NCBI GenBank assembly: GCA_036961345.1
Contig: JBALVT010000002.1
Location: 23,978-87,977 of the forward strand
Source of the DNA: JBALVT01 sp036961345
GTDB lineage: Bacteria; Pseudomonadota; Gammaproteobacteria; Pseudomonadales; Halieaceae
Direction: 5' to 3'
Length of the DNA: 64,000 nucleotides
This document shows, piece after piece, positions 44,226-52,504 of the stretch (its first letter is position 1; every line of letters begins with the position of its first letter). A model generated the notes under the pieces. The model saw nothing but the letters and a program-made list of their open reading frames with translations, made no database searches and was not told the origin of the DNA. A program made the position numbers and the translations under genes.

Positions 44226-45476
44226 TTAACCATCGCGGAAGGTCGCATTGACCGCTGCTTCTTCTCCGTACTGTCGCAGCTCATGGCGTCCAACTACCAT
44301 ACGATGCACGGCATCTGGGCCATCTGCCAGTCGCAGCGTACGCTGAGCCATGTACATTCCAGCCAGCGGCGTATCCTGGGAAATACCCAGTGCACCGTAC
44401 ATTTGAATCGCCTCATCAACAATGCGAATCGATATATTGGGCACAGCGGTTTTGATCATGGAGATCCAGATGCGTGCTTCTTTGGCATCTACATTATCCA
44501 TCATCCAGGCAGTCTTCAGGGTCAACAAACGTGCCTGTTCTATATCCATGCGGGCATCGGCAATAATGTCGATGTTACCGCCGAGCTTCGCAAGAGGTTT
44601 GCCAAATGCCGTGCGCGACAGAGCGCGCTTGCACAACAACTCCAGTGCCGCTTCAGCGGCGCCAATAGCACGCATACAGTGGTGAATACGACCTGGCCCT
44701 AATCGACCTTGAGATATTTCAAAACCCCTGCCAGAGCCAAGCAGAATATTGTCCTTGGGTACCCGAACATTGGTATAACGCTGGTGCATGTGGCCGTGTG
44801 GTGCATCATCCATGGAAAATACATTCATCGCCCGTAGATTTTCCACTCCGGGGGTATCCATAGGAACCAGTATCTGTGACTGCTGTAAGTGCTTGGGCGC
44901 ATCGGGCTCTGTTTTCACCATCACGATCATGATTTTACAACGCGGATCACCAGCACCAGAAATGTAATGCTTTTCACCGTTGATTACCCACTCGTCACCG
45001 TCAAGCACGGCTTCGGTGCGTACATTAGTCGCATCAGAACAGGCAACATCCGGCTCGGTCATGGCAAATGCAGAGCGAATCTCGCCTGCCATCAATGGTT
45101 CTAGCCACTGTTTCTTCTGCGCCTCTGTTCCATACTTGTGCAGAACTTCCATATTGCCGGTATCGGGCGCCGCACAGTTGAATATCTCAGCTGCGAGGTG
45201 CGATTTACCCATTTCTTCTGCCAGATAGGCATACTCCACCGTATTTAAACCGGAGCCACTGTCACCATCGGTAAGAAAGAAATTCCACAGACCCTTGGCC
45301 TTGGCCTTGGCTTTCAGCCCCTCCCTGATTTCAGTTTGGCGATCGGTATACTGCCAGCGATCACCAACAGCAACTTCCGCCGCATACTCATGGTCCACAG
45401 GAAGTATCTCATCTTCAATAAAACGTCTTACCTCCGCCAATAGCGGCTTTACATTTTCGCTGATGCCTAAATCCAT
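44226..45476 (-). CDS. Acyl-CoA dehydrogenase, ACAD10/11-like
   Basis: A 416-residue ACAD of the ACAD10/11-type group: EVLHKYGTEAQKKQWLEPLMAGEIRSAFAMTEPDVACSDATN is split around the FAD loop, and the end RLADGPDAVHRMVVGRHEL has Asp in the place of the usual catalytic Glu, as in that group. ACAD11-type enzymes act on 4-hydroxy or branched acyl-CoA in some organisms; the substrate here is unknown. It is transcribed with the acyl-CoA synthetase 26 bp upstream. Confidence 0.86.
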   Translation of the reverse strand: MDLGISENVKPLLAEVRRFIEDEILPVDHEYAAEVAVGDRWQYTDRQTEIREGLKAKAKAKGLWNFFLTDGDSGSGLNTVEYAYLAEEMGKSHLAAEIFNCAAPDTGNMEVLHKYGTEAQKKQWLEPLMAGEIRSAFAMTEPDVACSDATNVRTEAVLDGDEWVINGEKHYISGAGDPRCKIMIVMVKTEPDAPKHLQQSQILVPMDTPGVENLRAMNVFSMDDAPHGHMHQRYTNVRVPKDNILLGSGRGFEISQGRLGPGRIHHCMRAIGAAEAALELLCKRALSRTAFGKPLAKLGGNIDIIADARMDIEQARLLTLKTAWMMDNVDAKEARIWISMIKTAVPNISIRIVDEAIQMYGALGISQDTPLAGMYMAQRTLRLADGPDAVHRMVVGRHELRQYGEEAAVNATFRDG

Positions 45477-45502
45477 CTCTTCATCCTCAGTGTTAGAAAC
45501 TT

Positions 45503-47227
45503 TTAGTTAGCAGACCTGGAGGCCAGTTCTGCCGCGTAGTGTGCTTTCAATTCTCGTTTAAATATTTTTCCAGATGCTATGCGGGGCAATTTCTCAGCCG
45601 GAAACCATACATGCGCGGGGCGCTTAAATGCCGCGAGATGCTCCGCCAGAAATTCTCCCAGCTCAACCGCATTGAGGCTGCAGCCCTCACGCAATACCAC
45701 TGCCGCGCCCACAACTTCTCCGAGACGCTCATCCGGTAAACCAAATACCGCCGCCTCCTCAACACTGTCGTGTTTATAGATTCCGGCCTCTACTTCAATA
45801 CAGCTGATGTTCTCGCCGCCGCGAATAATAATTTCCTTGATGCGGTCAACGATGTACAAAAAGCCATCTTCATCCAGGTAACCCACGTCACCGGTGTGGA
45901 ACCAGCCATCGACAAAGGCTTCTGCCGTCGCATCGGGCTTGTTCCAATAACCCAGAACATTTGCTGGAGACTTTATACACAGTTCACCGCGTTCACCGGC
46001 GGGCATAGCGGAACCATCGTCGCCTATGACTTTAAAATCAGTAACAGCCGGAACCGCTCGGCCTGTACTGCCGGGATTTGCTATATAAAAAGCACCGCTG
46101 TTAAGTGCACCCAGCGCATTGGTTTCAGTCAGACCGTAGCCAATGCCCGGAGCCGATTTCTTAAAAGTCTTGGCAAGTTTATCAACCTGATCCGGTGGGC
46201 GAGCTGCCCCACCCGAATAAATATCTGTCAACGAGGATACATCGCGCTTGGTCGTAACTGCCGCTGCCTGCAATTCAGCCGACATTGTGGGAACACCATT
46301 GAAATAAGTAACACGCTCCTGCTCGATCAGACGCAGCGCCTCTTCGGTATCCCACTTATACATAATGACCAATTTACGGCCCACTATCAGCGACAGTAAA
46401 AATGCCGAATGACTGCCTGTGCAGTGAAACAGGGGAATGGTTAAAAGTGCGGAAGCCGGGTATGCATCGCCACCGCCATCTTCTTGCTCCTGAGCATTGG
46501 CAACTTTTTTGGAAGCCACTCCCATCAGCATCCAGCTGTATATAGCAGTCAAAATCCCGCGATGGGAAGAGAGCGCGCCCTTGGGGTGACCGGTTGATCC
46601 GGAGGTATACATAATGGTTGCATGATCGTCGGGCGCTATCGCTATTTCCGGCATCGCCACGCCACTGTGCTGCGCCAGCAAGCTGTTGAAAGGTACGTGA
46701 TCTACTGCCAGCCCTTCACAGTCATCTACCGAGATAATTTTTAGACCATGTTTTTCCGCTATTGGCAGCAGCTGCTCAATCCGCGCCCGATCAGCCACAA
46801 CCACTTTCGCGCCACTGTCTTCAAAACCGTAATCGAGCTCTTCTGTGGTCCACCAGGAATTCATCGGCACAGCAACGGCACCAGCGGCCGTTGATCCGAT
46901 AAATGCCATCAGCCACTGGGGACTATTGCGAGCCAAAATCGCAACCCGATCACCCTTTTGAATCCCGTAAGTTTCAAGCAGTGCAGTCGCGAATTCGCCA
47001 CTGTGTTGATAGGCCTCGGCGAAGGTGTAGCGTTCATCCTGGTAAACTGCAAAATCTTTTGCGGCATGGGCCAACATGAACTTGTAATAACCCGCCAGGT
47101 TTTCCGGCATGGTTGCATAGTTGCGATAATTGACCCCCGCGACCTGAACCTCGTTCAGCTCAAAAGCGCCACCTGTGGCGGTCATATCCGCAATCGTATC
47201 TTCCAGCTGCTTGAGTACCGGATTCAT
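45503..47227 (-). CDS. AMP-forming acyl-CoA synthetase
   Basis: Activates a carboxylic acid as its CoA thioester. The 574 residues carry the AMP-binding loop IMYTSGSTGHPKGAL, GYGLTETNALG, the hinge DGWFHTGDVGYLDEDGFLYIVDRIKEIIIRGGENI in parts, and the catalytic Lys in PRIASGKIFKREL. It is the only synthetase in the catabolic cluster and so the likely entry enzyme. Its position inside the ACAD operon supports a pathway-specific role. Confidence 0.9.
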   Translation of the reverse strand: MNPVLKQLEDTIADMTATGGAFELNEVQVAGVNYRNYATMPENLAGYYKFMLAHAAKDFAVYQDERYTFAEAYQHSGEFATALLETYGIQKGDRVAILARNSPQWLMAFIGSTAAGAVAVPMNSWWTTEELDYGFEDSGAKVVVADRARIEQLLPIAEKHGLKIISVDDCEGLAVDHVPFNSLLAQHSGVAMPEIAIAPDDHATIMYTSGSTGHPKGALSSHRGILTAIYSWMLMGVASKKVANAQEQEDGGGDAYPASALLTIPLFHCTGSHSAFLLSLIVGRKLVIMYKWDTEEALRLIEQERVTYFNGVPTMSAELQAAAVTTKRDVSSLTDIYSGGAARPPDQVDKLAKTFKKSAPGIGYGLTETNALGALNSGAFYIANPGSTGRAVPAVTDFKVIGDDGSAMPAGERGELCIKSPANVLGYWNKPDATAEAFVDGWFHTGDVGYLDEDGFLYIVDRIKEIIIRGGENISCIEVEAGIYKHDSVEEAAVFGLPDERLGEVVGAAVVLREGCSLNAVELGEFLAEHLAAFKRPAHVWFPAEKLPRIASGKIFKRELKAHYAAELASRSAN

Positions 47228-47260
47228 TGTTATTTTTAACCCTCTAAGTTAGAACAAATA

Positions 47261-48409
47261 TTAGTAATCACCCAGCAGTGCAAAACGATCCAGATGGTAG
47301 TTATAGTCACCAAAACAATGCTGAACAACCCTGGCGCGCTTGATGAAAAAGCCGATCTCGTGTTCGTCAGTCATGCCTATACCACCATGCATCTGAACAC
47401 CTTCATTGGTAGCGCGCTGCGCAATTTCACAGAGCTTGGCTTTTGCAGCACTTGCGAGTCTCGGCAATTGTTCGTCGTTATCGTCAATGGCCTGCAGAGC
47501 CCTCAGAACGATTGAGCGGCCCAATTCCAGCTCGGCAAAAAGCTCCGCTGCACGATGCTGCAAACCCTGAAAGGAACCAATCACCTGACCAAACTGCTTG
47601 CGCTCCTTAAGATACTCCACTGTGCGCTCAAAAGCTTCTGTGGATAACCCCAGCAACTCGGAAGCCAGGCCAATGTTGGCGATATCCAGGGCGCGATTCA
47701 GGCCAACCCAGGCACCACCGGGCTCACCCAGAACATTTTGCTGGGCTACACTGACATTCTCGAAGGTAATCGCGCCAGCGCCACGGGAGTCGACCATCAC
47801 CCGGCGTTCCACGGTAACACCTTCACTATTGGCATCCACCAAAAATGCACTCAGGCCCTGTTCATCACCAGCACTGCCGGCGGTGCGAGCAATCACAATG
47901 AAGCTGTCGGCTGCGACCGCGTCCAGCACCATTACCTTACTGCCATTGAGCGTATAATTGTCGCCATCGAGACTCGCGGTCATTGCGGTCTGTGCCGGGG
48001 CGTGATGCCCGCCTTCCTGCAACGCCAAAGAAACTAATTTATCCCCGGCTGCAATCGCTGGCAATAAAGCTTCTTTTTGCGCCTGGGAACCCAATTCAAC
48101 AATGAGCGAGCCCGCAACCAATACTGTAGACTCCAGCGGTGAAGAGCTGAGATTGCGTCCCACCTGCTCAAGTACCAGCCCCAGCCCCGTATAGCCGTAG
48201 CCAAGACCACCAAACTCTTCCGGGATAGCAATACCAGCCCAGCCCATCTGCGCCATCTCTTGCCAGACTTCTGCAGAAAAACCCGTTTCGCTGCCCTCAT
48301 CACGAAGGCCGCGCAAATGGGCCACGGTGGCCTTTTCCTTGAGAAAACCTGCCGCTGCTTCTTTGAGCATCACCTGCTCTTCATTCAATACCAATGCCAT
48401 ATTCTTCAA
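47261..48409 (-). CDS. Acyl-CoA dehydrogenase family protein lacking the catalytic Glu (pair 2, beta-type)
   Basis: A 382-residue ACAD with the FAD-binding fold (QMHGGIGMTDEHEIGFFIKRA) but no EG motif where the catalytic Glu normally sits: the equivalent stretch reads RARVVQHCFGDYNYH. This matches the non-catalytic partner of alpha2-beta2 ACADs known from mycobacterial steroid degradation (FadE27/29-like). Its upstream neighbour has the complete motif. A CCCGGG/CCCGGG hairpin (48441-48460) lies in the gap between the two. Confidence 0.87.
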   Translation of the reverse strand: MKNMALVLNEEQVMLKEAAAGFLKEKATVAHLRGLRDEGSETGFSAEVWQEMAQMGWAGIAIPEEFGGLGYGYTGLGLVLEQVGRNLSSSPLESTVLVAGSLIVELGSQAQKEALLPAIAAGDKLVSLALQEGGHHAPAQTAMTASLDGDNYTLNGSKVMVLDAVAADSFIVIARTAGSAGDEQGLSAFLVDANSEGVTVERRVMVDSRGAGAITFENVSVAQQNVLGEPGGAWVGLNRALDIANIGLASELLGLSTEAFERTVEYLKERKQFGQVIGSFQGLQHRAAELFAELELGRSIVLRALQAIDDNDEQLPRLASAAKAKLCEIAQRATNEGVQMHGGIGMTDEHEIGFFIKRARVVQHCFGDYNYHLDRFALLGDY

Positions 48410-48469
48410 TTCCTGATTCTGTTATTCCAATCCATAAACTCCCGGGGTTATTGTCCCGGGCAACCTCGG

Positions 48470-49651
48470 TTACGCGTCGGGTAGACCCAGTACACGTTTG
48501 GAAATAATGTTTAACTGAACTTCAGATGTGCCGCCTTCAATGGAGTTCCCTTTGGAGCGCAGCCAGTCACGAGACAAGTCACCGCCCTGATAAACCTCAC
48601 CTTCCCATCCCAGAGCGGATTCACCGGCGACAGCGAGGTTTAATTCGTTGCGGCGTTTATTCAGCTCTGTGCCGTAGTATTTGAAAATAGATGAGGCCGC
48701 ACCCAAACCCTGGCCCGCCTTGGCTTCATCGCCGACACGATGCATGGTGGCGCCGAAAACCAGGGTATCGAGCTCCCACTGGGCAATGTTCTGGCGAAGC
48801 ACAGAATTGGCAAGTCGACCCGAAGCGTCTACACCCATTGCCTGCGCCGCCCGGCTACCTAATGACCCGGTTACCGCCGTACCAAAACTCGAGATCATTT
48901 CGCGCTCGTGGGTCAGGAGATACTTGGCAATCGTCCAGCCCTTGCCCTCCTCCCCCATCAGATTCGATTTCAGTACTTTTACGTCGTCAAAAAACGTTTC
49001 GCAGAAAGGGGAAGAACCGCTGATCAGCTTGATAGGGCGAACCGAAACGCCCGGAGTTGCCATATCAAACAGGACAAAACTAATGCCCTCATGTTTGGTG
49101 CCCGAATTGTCGGTGCGTACCAGGCAAAAAATCCAGTCGGCCTTGTCCGCGTATGAGGTCCACACCTTCTGGCCGTTGACGATGTAGTGATCACCGTGGT
49201 CGTCCGCCTTGGTTTGCAAACTGGCGAGATCAGAACCCGCGCCGGGCTCAGAATAGCCCTGGCACCAGCGAATTTCGCCGCGCACAATCTTCGGCAGATG
49301 TTCCTGTTTTTGCGCCTCTGAACCAAATTGCAGCAGTGCTGGGCCGAGCATCGAGATGCCAAAGCTATCGAGTGCTCTGCGTGCACCAATGGCGCGCATC
49401 TCTTCACCGAGCACCTTTACCTCTTCTTTATTAAGACCACCACCGCCGTATTCGGTAGGCCACTGTGGCACGGTCCAACCTTTTGCGCCCATGCGGTCGC
49501 ACCATACCTTTTGATCGGGGTGCTCGATTTCCGGATTGCGCCCACCGTTGTAGATATCTTCAAAATTCCGCACCGGAACACGCATGGATTCGGGACAATT
49601 CTCTTCCAGCCAGGTACGGGTTTCCTGGCGAAACTGCTCTAGGTTACTCAA
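48470..49651 (-). CDS. Acyl-CoA dehydrogenase (pair 2, alpha-type, catalytic)
   Basis: A 393-residue ACAD with WCQGYSEPGAGSDLASL and the C-terminal SIEGGTSEVQLNIISKRVLGLP that carries the Glu, like FadE26/28-type subunits. In combination with the downstream 382-residue protein it probably forms a heterotetramer. First gene of the operon that continues through the ACAD, synthetase and ACAD10/11-like genes. The conserved operator-promoter lies 110 bp upstream. Confidence 0.88.
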   Translation of the reverse strand: MSNLEQFRQETRTWLEENCPESMRVPVRNFEDIYNGGRNPEIEHPDQKVWCDRMGAKGWTVPQWPTEYGGGGLNKEEVKVLGEEMRAIGARRALDSFGISMLGPALLQFGSEAQKQEHLPKIVRGEIRWCQGYSEPGAGSDLASLQTKADDHGDHYIVNGQKVWTSYADKADWIFCLVRTDNSGTKHEGISFVLFDMATPGVSVRPIKLISGSSPFCETFFDDVKVLKSNLMGEEGKGWTIAKYLLTHEREMISSFGTAVTGSLGSRAAQAMGVDASGRLANSVLRQNIAQWELDTLVFGATMHRVGDEAKAGQGLGAASSIFKYYGTELNKRRNELNLAVAGESALGWEGEVYQGGDLSRDWLRSKGNSIEGGTSEVQLNIISKRVLGLPDA

Positions 49652-49760
49652 TGGCTTACCTCATTTGTTATTTGGCAGTGCGGTGGTATGAACCAGATCA
49701 AACGACACCTAACAGTGTAGACGTCACTGCGGCTATTACCTGCGCTGCGGGGAAAAATCC

Positions 49761-49800
49761 GGATTTGAACATACAGTATGTTTTATCTACGTTCAAGTAT
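49761..49800 (-). promoter_or_regulatory. Operator-promoter, copy 2 (upstream of ACAD operon)
   Basis: Minus-strand -35 TTGAAC (49796-49791), 17-bp spacer, -10 TATGTT (49773-49768), with the palindrome ACATACAGTATGT at 49769-49781 over the -10. The first 21 bases are identical to copy 1, and TTCAAGTAT recurs at the same distance (23 bp from palindrome start). The match at 6.9 kb distance implies co-regulation of the two operons. Confidence 0.72.
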
Positions 49801-49851
49801 CTTAAGAGAGCGGGCAGGGTTTTCACGCAGTAAGAAGAACAAACCTAAGGC

Positions 49852-49880
49852 AAAAAAAAGCCCCGCAGCAGGCGGGGCTT
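49852..49880 (-). terminator. Intrinsic terminator of the TonB-dependent receptor gene
   Basis: Minus strand AAGCCCCGC, 5-nt loop, GCGGGGCTT, then a run of T. Nine perfect pairs, 20 bp beyond the receptor's stop codon. Confidence 0.9.
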
Positions 49881-49899
49881 GGGATTGAGACGCGCCAGC

Positions 49900-52140
49900 C
49901 TAGAAGTTCAGCCTGGCATCAAAGCCGTAGGTGGCGGGAGCGCCGTAGTAGCTGATCGTCCAGAGGCCAAAGGGGATGGTATTTTGGCGATATTCTTCAT
50001 CCGTGATGTTTTTGCCCCACAGTGAAAACTGCATGGAGATGTCCGAGCCCAGAGTAACTTCGCTCAAGATTAAACTGGCATTCACCACATCATAGCTGTC
50101 GATCTGGCTGGTGGCATTTTGAGCAGGGTTTATGTAGGGCACATAATCATCGTTGTAGCTCCAGTCCACGTGTAGGTCGAGGTCACCCCAGCCCCAGTTG
50201 CCTACCGCCCAGTCCATGGCAACACTGAGCGTATTTTCCGGCGCAAACGGAACGTCTTTCTGGTTCTTGACATCTACTCCACCTTCAATGAATTCGTCAT
50301 ACTCTGCATCCAGATAACCGTAGCTTGCGGACAGAATCAGGGGATCAGCCACCTGCCAGACCATTTCCAATTCAATACCCTGGAACGTCGCTTCACCTGC
50401 GTTTGCGACGTTGGATGCAGCCGCGCCAGCACCTTCAAGGAATACCGATACTTGCATGTCACTGATATCGTTGTAGAAGACGGCGACATTAAGCTGCAGT
50501 TTGTCATCCGCAAAACGGGACTTCAGGCCAGCCTCCCAGGCCAGTACCTCTTCAGCGTCGTAACCTTCCTCAAACGCTGCTGCGGTGGGCGCCTCGCCAT
50601 TGAAACCACCGGATTTCCAGCCCTGAGACACTTTTCCGTAGAGGTTAATATCATCGTTCAGGTCATAAGCCAGGATAACAGTGCCTGACGTGTTGTCCCA
50701 GGAATCTGAATCAACCGCAGCAAAGGTCTGACCATTGCCAGAGGCATTGGGATGAATAATGTACTGCTCCTTGTCTTCCTCGGTATATCTTAAACCCAGA
50801 GTTAAAGAGAACTTGTCCATAGCGGCAGGGCGCCATTCGGCCTGGCCATACGCGGCGATAGAGTCGTTATCCATGCCGTATACATTGTTGTCTGTGGGCA
50901 ACCCGAATAGTCCAAAGAAGGTAATGGGGTTCAACACATCGGCTTCTTCCTCAAAGTAGTAAAGACCGACAACGTAATTAACCGTGTCGGTATTTCCCAA
51001 CAGCTGAAATTCCTGGCTTGTCTGTTCGTAATCTACGTCCCGGCCTGAATGAAACAAATCCATGGGAGAGCCATCAATGTCGATGGAATCTTCATAGTCC
51101 AGCTCGCGATAAGAGGTAATGGACTTCAGTGTCACATCGCCCATAAAACCCCAGTTGCCGGCGTCCAGATCGAGGAAAAGCGCATGGCCCTCGGTATCGG
51201 AATTTTCAAACTGAGATTGGTCATTGCTGATTTTGCTGGCATTGGTACCCTCTGGAACTGTATACAAATCCAACAGCGGCGCCAGGAAGCCTGCCTGATT
51301 GAAATCAAATGCGGCTTGACTAACATCGGTGAGCTGCCCTTTCGAGGGTTGTTGTTCACGTTTGCTGGAATCATAAACATAACGTGCGCTGAAATTCTCG
51401 GTAGCATCCAGCATCACATCGACACGCCAGACTTCACTGTCGAGATCGTTAAATTCATCACTGGAGCGCGGATTCACAAATGGGTTCTGGCCGCCAGTGG
51501 GGTCCAGGTCGACGTTGTCATAAAAGCCATCACGCTCGGCCTTGGCATAGGCAACATTGGCACGAAACGGCCCGATTGCGCCAGTATCCACACGCAGTTT
51601 CACCTGGCGATAGTCGTCGCTACCGACAGACACATCCGCCTGGCCCTCAAATTCTTCCGATGGCTTGCGGGTAATCATATTGATCGCGCCACCCACGGTA
51701 TTTTTCCCATACAGGGTACCCTGAGGCCCGCGTAACACTTCCACACGCTCCAGTTCAGCAATCTCAAATATGCCGCCCAGGTTTTTTCCCAGAAAAACCC
51801 CGTCCAGATACATGCCCACTACCGGCTCCCAGGTAATCGCCGGGTTGATGGTAGACGCTCCGCGAATGGCAATCGTCGCGCCGCTGGTGCCACCGGGTGA
51901 TTCTACAACTTGTACGTTTGGCGCAATACGCGACAGATCCTTTACGTTGGTAATGCGGCGCGCATCAATTGCAGCTTTATCAAAAGCGGTGATTGCGATG
52001 GGGGTATCCTGCAGGGACTGCTCCCGTTTCTGTGCGGTGACCAGCACTTCCTCCAATTGGGCAACTGCATTACCAGCACCAAGGCTGGAGGCCAGCAGCA
52101 CGGCTACTGGTAGACTTTTACGGATGAATACGTCGTTCAT
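49900..52140 (-). CDS. TonB-dependent outer-membrane receptor
   Basis: A 746-residue gated beta-barrel. A signal peptide (about 1-27, ending GNAVAQ) precedes the TonB box region EEVLVTAQKR, a plug domain (VEVLRGPQGTLYGKNTVGGAINMITRKP) and a barrel ending in the outer-membrane signature ARLNF. The plug and barrel resemble the large receptor groups of marine bacteria that take up hydrophobic or sterol-like compounds, sugars or siderophores; the ligand is not visible. It abuts the catabolic cluster and probably feeds it, and is divergent from a second receptor. Confidence 0.88.
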   Translation of the reverse strand: MNDVFIRKSLPVAVLLASSLGAGNAVAQLEEVLVTAQKREQSLQDTPIAITAFDKAAIDARRITNVKDLSRIAPNVQVVESPGGTSGATIAIRGASTINPAITWEPVVGMYLDGVFLGKNLGGIFEIAELERVEVLRGPQGTLYGKNTVGGAINMITRKPSEEFEGQADVSVGSDDYRQVKLRVDTGAIGPFRANVAYAKAERDGFYDNVDLDPTGGQNPFVNPRSSDEFNDLDSEVWRVDVMLDATENFSARYVYDSSKREQQPSKGQLTDVSQAAFDFNQAGFLAPLLDLYTVPEGTNASKISNDQSQFENSDTEGHALFLDLDAGNWGFMGDVTLKSITSYRELDYEDSIDIDGSPMDLFHSGRDVDYEQTSQEFQLLGNTDTVNYVVGLYYFEEEADVLNPITFFGLFGLPTDNNVYGMDNDSIAAYGQAEWRPAAMDKFSLTLGLRYTEEDKEQYIIHPNASGNGQTFAAVDSDSWDNTSGTVILAYDLNDDINLYGKVSQGWKSGGFNGEAPTAAAFEEGYDAEEVLAWEAGLKSRFADDKLQLNVAVFYNDISDMQVSVFLEGAGAAASNVANAGEATFQGIELEMVWQVADPLILSASYGYLDAEYDEFIEGGVDVKNQKDVPFAPENTLSVAMDWAVGNWGWGDLDLHVDWSYNDDYVPYINPAQNATSQIDSYDVVNASLILSEVTLGSDISMQFSLWGKNITDEEYRQNTIPFGLWTISYYGAPATYGFDARLNF

Positions 52141-52504
52141 GGTGTTTCTCCAATGTTCTATTTTTATCTGACTGCGGTTGTCTTTTTATGCGGTGGCCAC
52201 AGGCAATCCCTAAGCAGCATCAATATACTAAAATAGCCCCGCACAGCATTGTGAATTATTACCAGCTGCAAAGCCGTTTAATTTATTATTGATACAAATC
52301 AATCAGATACGACTTTCACAGATCAGCCACCCGCACAAGTAAACACCAAGGGTAAAACTAATTGAACCGGCTTTTCAGGTCCTGCGCGGCATCCGCGACC
52401 GGCAGCACCAACTGACAGGCCGCGGCAATATGCCACACCCACCCACAAGCTGTGGTTCGCTATACTGCGCGCAAAAGCCATACCGCCATTTTGTGGAACA
52501 CAGC
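52141..52504. other. Divergent gap between two TonB-dependent receptor genes
   Basis: 364 bp without a credible gene. The frame of the + receptor continues to 52430 but lacks a signal-peptide start there. The main element is the FNR-type box at 52289-52302. AT-rich stretches around it could hold both promoters, but I found no clear -35/-10 pair. Confidence 0.7.
52289..52302. promoter_or_regulatory. Perfect FNR/Anr-type box
   Basis: TTGATACAAATCAA matches TTGAT-N4-ATCAA at every specified position. It lies centrally between the two divergent receptor genes, 149 bp from one start codon and 203 bp from the other, so either could be oxygen-controlled. CRP/FNR family binding is inferred from the motif alone. 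Confidence 0.6.
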
